From Bradyrhizobium sp. CCGUVB4N (GTDB lineage Bacteria; Pseudomonadota; Alphaproteobacteria; Rhizobiales; Xanthobacteraceae): a DNA stretch of 64,000 nt. Below, in pieces: positions 44,001-50,329 of the stretch (positions are counted from its first letter, which is position 1; each line of letters starts with the position of its first letter). A model generated the notes under the pieces. It made no database searches. It was not told the origin of the DNA and saw nothing but the letters and a program-made list of their open reading frames with translations. The DNA lies in assembly GCF_024199945.1 (NCBI RefSeq), contig NZ_JANADP010000001.1:8823001-8887000 (forward strand), read 5' to 3'. The position numbers and the translations under genes were made by a program.

Positions 44001-44514
44001 CGAAAAGGGCCTCGGCGTGAAGAAGGACGCCGACATCGCCCGCCGCTACTACACGCAGGCCGCCGAGCGCGGCAACGCCAAGGCGATGCACAATCTCGCG
44101 GTGCTCGACGCCGACGGCGGCGGACGCGGCGCCAACTACAAGAGCGCGGCGCAGTGGTTCCGCAAAGCCGCCGACCGCGGCGTCGCCGACAGCCAGTTCA
44201 ACCTCGGCATCCTCTATGCCCGCGGCATCGGCGTCGAACAGAACCTCGCCGAGTCCTACAAATGGTTCACCCTCGCCGCCGGGCAGGGCGACGCGGACGC
44301 AGCGACCAAGCGCGACGACGTCGCCAAGCGTCTCGACCCGCAATCGCTCGCCGCTGCCAAGCTCGCGATCCAGACCTTCAGCGCCGAGCCGCAGCCCGAC
44401 GACGCCGTCAACGTCCAGGCGCCCGCCGGCGGCTGGGACAGCGCTCCGCAGGCGGCTGCAAAGCCGGCGCCGAAGCCGGTTGCGACCAAGAAGTCGGCCT
44501 CGGCCGCGCATTGA
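41026..44514 (+). CDS. PodJ-like polar organiser: coiled coil, membrane anchor, Sel1 repeats
   Basis: 1162 residues from ATG 41026. Residues ~1-35 (DGIDPSVRERAEAAARRAGM, SLNDWLNSTLG) resemble a ribbon-helix-helix-like segment. Long coiled coils and Pro/Gln-rich linkers fill ~60-780, including a tandem PMPMAA stretch near residue 605. One membrane helix at ~795-818 (LLVGASVVVIVLGTFKMAM). A second Pro/Ala-rich linker leads to periplasmic Sel1-type repeats (~940-1110: ATAAYEIGVRFAEGKGVAAN, ARRYYTQAAERGNAKAMHNL). This order matches PodJ of Caulobacter and Agrobacterium, which organises cell poles; the C-terminal peptidoglycan-binding domain of Caulobacter PodJ is absent. Confidence 0.82.
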   Translation: MNSRVSWSVDGIDPSVRERAEAAARRAGMSLNDWLNSTLGETAPQNFRGPYDPRQDQRPDPRAQQMQSQESRDVADIHQRLDAITQQIERISKPAAPRQDSSRERDVSREQGVARQLNDAISRLDARLSQISRPQPPQPQAQQPQAPQPQPPRPAPVETRQRQADAVERAAAQVYRSSPPLSPASFDVAVAEITARQSELDGFAPRQLPPRAAPSIAPSAAPYAPPMAPPATAYAPPPPQAGPDFSALERHLLKITSQIESLQRPDNTEQAINGFRAELAEIRNAITEAMPRRAIESIENEIRSLHRRIDETRSNGTDGQMLSGIERALADIKQVLRTLTPAEQLTGYDEAIRNLGAKLDLILRANDDPSTVRQLEGAISALRGIVSNVASNEALARLSEDVQLLSSKVDQVNRSSDRGDSFAVLEQRIAALTAALETRERPQPVESTEHLEAAIRALSDRFDRMPVGNDSASAFAHLEQRVSYLLERIEANSDSRGGNLSRVEDGLHDILRHLERQQATYSALAESRSSGPSPDSGMVDLVKRELSDIRYSQAETNRSTQDSLEAVHNTLGHVVDRLSMIEGDLRAVRTAPPAPMPMAAPMPMAAPMPMAAPAEPAPMAREQQPPKYDPKPELQNPAAAQHAHSTFVAAPREFHAAVPAAPPPLPMTPVPPRAISEILEPHTAPARAAIAPELPPDHPLEPGTRPNGRPATPSERIAASESAISEIPAAPKEPVSSSSFIAAARRAAQAAAAQPPEKPARGVKAAIAARVKDKGQGQAQAQAQQGASTITSKIRSLLVGASVVVIVLGTFKMAMNLLEGGSTQPAPQAMENTSQPAPQAPPPVENKPAVPEQVTPSMTSPTPIGKQSLNNAAPAPAPVTNSGNTASVEIPPAPAAAPPASSSDVTGALSGTSRGRLGTIQVPPSEKLPDGIAGPALRTAAMKGDATAAYEIGVRFAEGKGVAANYDEAAKWYDRAAQAGVVPATFRLGTLYEKGLGVKKDADIARRYYTQAAERGNAKAMHNLAVLDADGGGRGANYKSAAQWFRKAADRGVADSQFNLGILYARGIGVEQNLAESYKWFTLAAGQGDADAATKRDDVAKRLDPQSLAAAKLAIQTFSAEPQPDDAVNVQAPAGGWDSAPQAAAKPAPKPVATKKSASAAH

Positions 44515-44540
44515 GCTCGATGAGATTCGGCCCGGTGTCC

Positions 44541-44692
44541 ACCTCTCCCCCAGCGGGGAGAGGTCGGATCGCTTTGGCGCGCAATTGCGCGCCTGAGCGA
44601 TCCGGGTGAGGGGCCGCGGCACTCACCGAGACTGTAACCCCTCACCCGGATCGCATCTTCGATGCGTTCCGACCTCTCCCTTCGGGAGAGGT
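44541..44692. repeat. GC-rich palindromic element (CCTCTCCC family), intergenic copy
   Basis: Nested palindromes: outer hairpins CCTCTCCCC/GGGGAGAGG at 44542-44563 and ACCTCTCCC-TTC-GGGAGAGGT at 44672-44692; inside them CGGATCGCT / AGCGATCCG with a GCGCGCAATTGCGCGC heart, and a GGGTGAGGGG / CCCCTCACCC pair. It fills most of the gap between the PodJ-like gene and tauE. Related elements are at 49408, 56617, 58202 and 60061. Confidence 0.7.
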
Positions 44693-44859
44693 GATCCGCG
44701 TCCCTGGCTTGCATCAGTTCAGACAAGCTGGTCCCGATCATTCACCACGCGCCAATTTCCCGGTCCCTCCCCGCGCCGAATTCCGCTATTGAAGGGCGCG
44801 GCATGCCCTTCGAGCGAGCGCTCCGCGAAATCGATCCGTCTCGCCGGAGCGTGGGTCCG

Positions 44860-45777
44860 ATGCAGCTCTACCTTCCGATCGCCGATCTTCCGGTCAACGT
44901 GTTCCTGGTGCTGGCGATGGGCGCGGCCGTCGGCTTCGTCTCCGGCATGTTCGGGATCGGCGGCGGCTTCCTGATGACGCCATTGTTGATCTTCATCGGC
45001 ATCACGCCCGCGGTCGCGGTCGCCTCCGTCGCGAGCCATATCGCGGCCTCGTCGTTTTCCGGGGCGCTGACCTATTGGCGACGTCGCGCGATCGATCCGG
45101 CGCTGGCGAGCGTGTTGTTGTGCGGCGGCGTGACCGGCACGGCTCTGGGCGTCTGGACCTTCACGCAGCTCCGCGCGCTCGGCCAGCTCGATCTGATGAT
45201 CGCGCTCTCCTACGTGGTGCTGCTCACCACGGTCGGCAGCCTGATGTTCTCCGAAGGCCTGCGCGCATTGATGCGGACCCGGCGCGGCGCCGTGCCGCCG
45301 CGCCGCACGCACAGCTGGATCCACGGCCTGCCGCTGAAAATGCGGTTCAAGCGCTCCAAGATCTATCTGTCGGTGATCCCGGTCGTCGTCATCGGCGTCG
45401 TGATCGGCTTCATCGGCGCGATCATGGGCATCGGCGGCGGCTTCATCCTAGTTCCGATCATGATCTATATCCTGCGCGTGCCGACCTCGACGGTAATCGG
45501 AACCTCGATGATCCTGACATTGGTCACCATGCTGTTCGCGACCATGCTGCATGCGGTGACCAATCATCTCGTCGACGCCGTGCTGGCGCTGATCCTGATG
45601 GTCGGCGGCGTGACCGGCGCGCAATTCGGCGCCCGCGCCGGCCAGAAGATCCGCGGCGAGCAGCTGCGGCTGCTGCTGGGCCTGCTGATCCTTTCGGTCG
45701 GCGTCCGCTTCGCGGTCGAGCTGGTGATCCGCCCCGAAGACCTCTTCACCATCCGTGAGCTGGGAGTGAGCGGATGA
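44860..45777 (+). CDS. Sulfite exporter TauE/SafE family protein
   Basis: 305 residues from ATG 44860; MQLYLPIADLPVNVFLVL is the typical start of this subfamily, although the frame is open back to 44803. Two homologous halves, each beginning with a Gly-rich loop (GFVSGMFGIGGGFLMTPLLI and FIGAIMGIGGGFILVPIMI), give 8-9 membrane helices. These proteins export sulfite, sulfoacetate or related organosulfur anions. It overlaps by 4 bp the TIGR02186 gene, a standard partner in alphaproteobacteria. Confidence 0.92.
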   Translation: MQLYLPIADLPVNVFLVLAMGAAVGFVSGMFGIGGGFLMTPLLIFIGITPAVAVASVASHIAASSFSGALTYWRRRAIDPALASVLLCGGVTGTALGVWTFTQLRALGQLDLMIALSYVVLLTTVGSLMFSEGLRALMRTRRGAVPPRRTHSWIHGLPLKMRFKRSKIYLSVIPVVVIGVVIGFIGAIMGIGGGFILVPIMIYILRVPTSTVIGTSMILTLVTMLFATMLHAVTNHLVDAVLALILMVGGVTGAQFGARAGQKIRGEQLRLLLGLLILSVGVRFAVELVIRPEDLFTIRELGVSG

Positions 45778-46544
45778 CGCGCGTTGTTCTCGCGGCGCTT
45801 CTGGTGCTGTGGCTCGGCGCGTCCGCGCGGGCCGAGCGGCTGATCGTGTCGGTCTCCAACCACCGCGTCACGGTGACGCCAAACTATTCCGGCGAGGAGC
45901 TGGTGCTGTTCGGTTCGGTGGAGAAGGACGCTTCCACGCCGGCCGACCGCACGGCCTACGATCTCGTGGTCACCGTGATGGGCCCGCGCGCCGACATGGT
46001 GACGCGGCGCAAGGAGCGCACCTTCGGCATCTGGATCAACACCGACTACCGGCAGTTCCTGCAGGTGCCGAGCTATCTGGCGCTGTTCGCCAATCGGCCG
46101 TTCGACAGCATCACCTCGCCCGAGATCGCGCGGCGGCAGCAGATCGGGCTGAACAACGTGCTGCTGACCCAGCGCGTCAGCGGCGATTACGCCGACGTGG
46201 TGCCGAACGACGCCTTCCGCTCCGCGTTCATTCGCTTGCGCACCCAGCGCGGGCTCTATCGCGAGGATGCGAGCGCGGTGACGTTCCTGACGCCGACGCT
46301 GTTCCGGACCGGCATTCCGCTGCCGGCGGAGGTGCCGATCGGGACCTATGAGGTGGACATAAAACTGTTCGCGAACGGCGCGTTCATCGGCAAGACCGAG
46401 ACCGCGTTCGAGATCGTCAAGGTCGGGTTCGAGCAGTTCGTCGCGACGACGGCGCGGCAGAACGGGCTGGTCTATGGCCTCGTCACGGCGGCCATGGCGC
46501 TGATGACGGGATGGATGGCGTCGATCGTGTTTCGGAAGGATTAG
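45774..46544 (+). CDS. TIGR02186 family protein (partner of TauE)
   Basis: 256 residues. A signal peptide (residues 1-20, ends ASARAE), a beta-rich periplasmic domain (RLIVSVSNHRVTVTPNYSGE, VVTVMGPRADMVTRRKERTF) and one C-terminal membrane helix (VYGLVTAAMALMTGWMASIV). It is therefore a periplasmic domain anchored at its C-terminus. Its constant pairing with TauE-type genes suggests it presents or shapes the exporter's substrate; no biochemical role is known to me. Confidence 0.88.
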   Translation: MTRVVLAALLVLWLGASARAERLIVSVSNHRVTVTPNYSGEELVLFGSVEKDASTPADRTAYDLVVTVMGPRADMVTRRKERTFGIWINTDYRQFLQVPSYLALFANRPFDSITSPEIARRQQIGLNNVLLTQRVSGDYADVVPNDAFRSAFIRLRTQRGLYREDASAVTFLTPTLFRTGIPLPAEVPIGTYEVDIKLFANGAFIGKTETAFEIVKVGFEQFVATTARQNGLVYGLVTAAMALMTGWMASIVFRKD

Positions 46545-46587
46545 CCTCCGCCGTCATTGCGAGTGAAGGCACGCGGTAATCTCTCCG

Positions 46588-46708
46588 GGTCGTCCTGGCG
46601 AAAGCCAGGACCCATAACCACAGGCAGTCGTGATTGCGGAGACTCGGAGTTACCATCACGAGCCAAACTGCTCCCTGGGGTAATGGGTCCTGGCTTTCGC
46701 CAGGACGA
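46588..46708. repeat. 26-bp perfect inverted-repeat element, copy A
   Basis: Arms at 46588-46613 and 46683-46708 are exact reverse complements; each arm also folds on itself (CCTGGC-GAAA-GCCAGG). The centre is 69 bp. Followed inside by ATAACCACAGG, shared with copy B at 62545. It lies between the TIGR02186 gene and the convergent MBL gene. Confidence 0.8.
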
Positions 46709-46719
46709 CGTCGGGGCAA

Positions 46720-47493
46720 CTACGGCGCCTCAACCACCGTCGGCACGCCGGGCTCAAGCAACCGCAACCGCGTCCCGAAACCCAGCACGTCAAACGTCTT
46801 GCGCAGATCCTCGCTGTTCTGGCGGAAATGCGCCCAGCCTTCGGTATGCACGGGCACGATCATCGCGTCAGGGAAAGCGCGCGCGGTCTCGATGGTGTCG
46901 TTGGTGTCCATGGTGAGATGGAACGGCCCGCGCGTCTGCGCAGCACCCGCAAAGGGCAGCACCACGCCGCATTTGAAGCGGCGCGCGACCTCGGCGACGC
47001 CGTCGAACCAGGTGGTGTCGCCGCTGATATAGACCGCGCTCGTGTCCTTGCGGCTCGACTGCACCACGAAGCCGATGACATCGCCCGACAGCGGCTCGAT
47101 GCCGGCCGGGCCGTGACGCGCCGGCGTGGCGGTGATGGTCAGCGTGTTGCCGTCGGCGTCCTTCAGATGCGCCGTCGCCCAGGGCGCGAGGCCCTCGACA
47201 TGGCCGCCGAGACGTTTTGCGCCGGCCTCGGTCGTCAGCGCGCGCGGCGCCTTGAGCAGATAGTCGCGGCCGGACTTGTCGAGATTGTCGGAGTGCTGGT
47301 CGTGGCTGAGCAGCACGGCATCGATCGGGCCGATCGCGTCGGCCTTCACCGCGGGACCGATGGTCTTCTCGAGCTTCACATGCGGCAGCTGATAGGCGCC
47401 GGGCGCATCGAAGGTCGGATCGGTGAGCAGGCGAAAGCCGTCGATCTCGATCAGCGCGGTGGGGCCGCCGATCAGGGTGATGGACACAGGCAT
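46720..47493 (-). CDS. MBL fold metal-dependent hydrolase (UlaG-like)
   Basis: 257 residues from ATG 47493, with AGGAG 8 bases upstream; the open frame further left in the transcript belongs to the EamA gene region. The metal-binding motif HxHxDH appears here as SHDQHSDNLDKSG, with further ligands in ARHGPAG, ISGDTTWFDGV and VHTEGWAHF. This is the L-ascorbate-6-phosphate lactonase (UlaG)-like branch. The substrate is unknown. It is 14 bp downstream of the EamA exporter on the same strand. Confidence 0.88.
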   Translation of the reverse strand: MPVSITLIGGPTALIEIDGFRLLTDPTFDAPGAYQLPHVKLEKTIGPAVKADAIGPIDAVLLSHDQHSDNLDKSGRDYLLKAPRALTTEAGAKRLGGHVEGLAPWATAHLKDADGNTLTITATPARHGPAGIEPLSGDVIGFVVQSSRKDTSAVYISGDTTWFDGVAEVARRFKCGVVLPFAGAAQTRGPFHLTMDTNDTIETARAFPDAMIVPVHTEGWAHFRQNSEDLRKTFDVLGFGTRLRLLEPGVPTVVEAP

Positions 47494-47507
47494 GAGGGGA
47501 ACTCCTC

Positions 47508-48416
47508 TTACACGATCGCCTTTGCGGGGCGCGTCACCAGGTAAATGCCGAGCGCCACCGGAATGATCCCCAGCAGGTCGCGCATCTCGACATGCTCGCC
47601 GAGCACGAGGAAGGCGAACAGCATGCCGAGCGGCGGCATCAGGAAATGATAGGCACTGGCAGCCGTGGCGCCACACACTTTCAGGAGATGAAACCAGAGC
47701 CAGTAAGCCAGGATCGAGCCGCCGAGCACGAGGAAGGCGAAGGCACCGATCAGGCTTGGGGTGACGTCGATCGCATGAACGTCGGCGAAGGTGAGCGCGA
47801 CCGGCGTCAGCACGATGCCCGCCGCGAGATTCTGCACGCCGTTGCCGATCCACAAGGACCCCTTCGGCGCGAACAGCTTGAACAGGATGGTGCCGGCGAC
47901 GATGGAGGCGAGCGAGGCCAGCGTGAAGAGGATGCCGTGCAGAGAGTCCGTGCCGACCGCGAGGCGATGCCAGACGATCAGGGTGACGCCGATGATTCCA
48001 AGCGAGAGGCCGCTCGCCTTGCGCCAGGTCATGCCCTCGCCGAGCAGAAGCGCCGCGAGCGCAGCCGTGAACACCGGGTTGGCCGAGACGATCAGGCCGC
48101 CGAGGCCGGCGGAGACCGATTGCAGGCCGGTGTAGCCGAGCCCGAGATAGAGCGCGTTGTTGGCGATGCCGAGCACGGCAAAGATCAGGGCATCGCGCCA
48201 CGACAACGACCAGTCGCCGCGGATAGCGGTGGCGCCGAGGATCAAGACGCCGGCGAGCGAGAAGCGCGCGGCCAGCAGGATCAGCGGCGGGCAATGGGTG
48301 ACGCCGATCTTGCCGGCGACGAAAGCATAGCTCCAGAGCAGGCAGAACACGCCGATGGCGAGAGGCAACGTGTTGAAGCGGCTGCGGGGGACCGAAATCG
48401 AAGGGGCGAGGGACAT
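47508..48416 (-). CDS. EamA/DMT family exporter
   Basis: 302 residues with ten membrane helices in two EamA repeats (first: LPLAIGVFCLLWSYAFVAGK; second: GILFTLASLASIVAGTILFK). Drug/metabolite exporters of this family export amino acids or small metabolites. The ATG is 95 bp from the divergent LysR start, the classical layout of an exporter controlled by its LysR regulator. The MBL gene follows in the same unit. Confidence 0.92.
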   Translation of the reverse strand: MSLAPSISVPRSRFNTLPLAIGVFCLLWSYAFVAGKIGVTHCPPLILLAARFSLAGVLILGATAIRGDWSLSWRDALIFAVLGIANNALYLGLGYTGLQSVSAGLGGLIVSANPVFTAALAALLLGEGMTWRKASGLSLGIIGVTLIVWHRLAVGTDSLHGILFTLASLASIVAGTILFKLFAPKGSLWIGNGVQNLAAGIVLTPVALTFADVHAIDVTPSLIGAFAFLVLGGSILAYWLWFHLLKVCGATAASAYHFLMPPLGMLFAFLVLGEHVEMRDLLGIIPVALGIYLVTRPAKAIV

Positions 48417-48511
48417 GGCATTCTCCTGAGCCCTCGATCTAGGGACGCCGCTTGCTATTTGGAAATTAAATGATTAACTCGTCATCAGTGGATTTTCGAA
48501 TGGAGGCGCCC

Positions 48512-49372
48512 ATGCTCGATCTGGAGCTCCTGCGCAGCTTCGTCTCAGTGGTCGAGGCCGGCGGCTTCACCCGCGCGAGCGAACGCGTCCACCGCACGCA
48601 GTCGACCGTCAGCCAGCAGATCAAGCGGCTGGAGGAGGACGTCGGTCAGGTGCTGCTGCACCGTGACGGCAAGGACGTGCGCCCCACCGAGGCCGGCGAA
48701 CGGCTGCTGTCCTATGCACGGCGGCTGCTGTCGCTGGCGGAAGAGGCGCGCGACGTGCTGCGCGAGCCCGACGGGGGCGCGGTCCGGCTCGGCATCCCCG
48801 AGGATTTTGCGGCGTATCGGCTGGCAAAGCTGCTCGGCGCGTTCTCGCGCTCTCATCCGAACCTGCGGCTCGACGTGCGCGCCGACCAGAGCAAGAACCT
48901 CGCCCGCGATCTCGAACGCGGCGAACTCGATCTCGCGCTCTACAAGCGTGAGGCCGGCGGCAAGGAAGCCATCGCGATCTGGCCGGAGGAGGTGCACTGG
49001 GTCACCAGCAAGAGCCATCCGGTCGATATCAACGTGCCGTCGGTGCCGCTGATCGGCTTTCCGCTCGGCTGCCTCTACCGCGCCGGCGCCATCCATGCGC
49101 TGGAAACCGCCGGCCGCGCCTGGCACATGTCATACTCGTCATCGAGCCTCGCCGGCATCCAGGCCGCCGTCGCCGCCGGCATGGGCCTGAGCATTCTGTC
49201 GGAAATGTCGATCCTGCCTGACCATCGCGTGCTGACGGCCAAGGACGGCTTTGCGCCGATCAACCGCACCGAGGTGGCGCTGATGGCCGCCCCGAACGCC
49301 AGCTCCGCGACGCTGCGGCTGGCGGATCGACTCGCTGAGTTTTGCGAGGACGTGCAGGCGAAGGCGGCTTAG
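48512..49372 (+). CDS. LysR family transcriptional regulator
   Basis: 286 residues. I choose ATG 48512 because GGAGG sits 5 bases upstream and MLDLELLRSFVSVVEAGGFT is the standard LysR start; in-frame ATGs at 48470 and 48500 are less likely. The helix-turn-helix is FTRASERVHRTQSTVSQQIK. The effector domain follows from ~90 (VRLGIPEDFAAYRLAKLLG). Divergent from the EamA-MBL unit, which it probably regulates. Confidence 0.92.
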   Translation: MLDLELLRSFVSVVEAGGFTRASERVHRTQSTVSQQIKRLEEDVGQVLLHRDGKDVRPTEAGERLLSYARRLLSLAEEARDVLREPDGGAVRLGIPEDFAAYRLAKLLGAFSRSHPNLRLDVRADQSKNLARDLERGELDLALYKREAGGKEAIAIWPEEVHWVTSKSHPVDINVPSVPLIGFPLGCLYRAGAIHALETAGRAWHMSYSSSSLAGIQAAVAAGMGLSILSEMSILPDHRVLTAKDGFAPINRTEVALMAAPNASSATLRLADRLAEFCEDVQAKAA

Positions 49373-49407
49373 TTGCCGTAGGAGAAATCTGCCGCCGCGA
49401 TTCCAGT

Positions 49408-49568
49408 GCGTTCCCTCCCCCCTTGCGGGGGAGGGCTAGGGAGAGGGGTACCACACGGGGACTCTCTCGGTGAGCGCGTACGGCACGAACGAAGCTAGAT
49501 AGACCTCTTCCTGGGCCCCCTCTCCCCCACCCTCCCCCGCAAGGGGGGAGGGAGCGCAGTTGTGCGCG
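49408..49568. repeat. GC-rich palindromic element (CCTCTCCC family), copy between lysR and pdeM
   Basis: Two arms in inverted orientation, each with an internal hairpin CCCTCCCCCCTTGCGGGGGA / its complement. The left arm begins TTCCCTCCCCCCTTGCGGGG, the right arm ends AAGGGGGGAGGGAGCGCAGT. The arm sequence is nearly the same as in the copy inside the DNA ligase gene, but the arms face the other way. The convergent 3' ends of lysR and pdeM flank it, so it may act as a transcript boundary. Confidence 0.75.
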
Positions 49569-49605
49569 TAGAGAGAGCGTTCGATCCGAATTGAGACGGC
49601 GCCAA

Positions 49606-50277
49606 TCAATAGCAGCGCGACGCCGCAATCGCGTGCACGCGACGGTCGCCGAGCAGATGCGCGACAAAGCTGGTCTTCGGAAAGATCTTTGCAAACGCCG
49701 CATCGCGGATGCTGAGGCCGCCGGCATAGGCGCCGAAGGCCGGCATCACGGCGCGTAGGCCGTCGCTGGCGAAGCAACGGCGCTCCATCGAACGGCCGCG
49801 CGCGGAAACGCGCGCCTTGGGATGCAGATGGCCGGCGATCTCGCCATGCGCGCCGGTCGGCTCGTGGCGGAACGTGATCGGGCCGATCGCGACTTCATCG
49901 GCGACAGTGCCGCCGAGATCGCGCGGCAGCATGGGATCGTGATTGCCGGAGATCCAGATCCAGTCGCGGCCACTTTGGAGCGCGGCGACGGCGTCGCGGT
50001 CATCCGCGGAGAGGCGCTCGTGCGCGGCGCGATCGTGAAAGCTGTCGCCGAGCGCGATGACGATCTTTGGATCATGGCGGGAGATGACAGCAGCGAGCCG
50101 GCTCAGCGTCGCCAGCGTATCATAGGGCGGCAGCAGCACGCCGCGGGTGGCGAAGCTGGAACCTTTTTCAAGATGCAGGTCGGAGACGACGAGCAGGCGC
50201 TGCTCTTCCCAGAACAGCGCGCCGGAGAGATCGGCCGCAAAAGTCACATCGCTGATGCTGACCCTGGAAACGCGCAT
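49606..50277 (-). CDS. pdeM: Ligase-associated DNA damage response phosphoesterase (PdeM)
   Basis: 223 residues from ATG 50277. Calcineurin-like metallophosphoesterase with the full metal set: VVSDLHLEKG, IALGDSFHDRA, ISGNHDP and IAGHLHPKA. In other bacteria this gene goes with an Lhr-type helicase, an MBL exonuclease and an ATP-dependent ligase as a repair cluster, and the purified homologue is a Mn-dependent nuclease/phosphodiesterase. Here it directly follows the helicase gene (52 bp). Confidence 0.92.
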   Translation of the reverse strand: MRVSRVSISDVTFAADLSGALFWEEQRLLVVSDLHLEKGSSFATRGVLLPPYDTLATLSRLAAVISRHDPKIVIALGDSFHDRAAHERLSADDRDAVAALQSGRDWIWISGNHDPMLPRDLGGTVADEVAIGPITFRHEPTGAHGEIAGHLHPKARVSARGRSMERRCFASDGLRAVMPAFGAYAGGLSIRDAAFAKIFPKTSFVAHLLGDRRVHAIAASRCY

Positions 50278-50329
50278 GTCCTCGACATCCTCTGAAACCA
50301 GCGCGCCCAACGTCACGTCAAAACCTGCT

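Noticed and set aside
41113..44622. Very long leftward frame antisense to the PodJ-like gene
   Set aside because: Arg/Gly/Leu/His-rich with no family features, while the rightward frame has coiled coil, membrane helix and Sel1 repeats.
47494..48294. Upstream extension of the MBL hydrolase frame
   Set aside because: It runs through the EamA exporter gene in another frame; the ATG at 47493 with AGGAG is the real start.
49400..49570. CRISPR-like repeated G/C-rich blocks
   Set aside because: Only two arms in inverted orientation with internal hairpins; no regular direct repeats or unique spacers.
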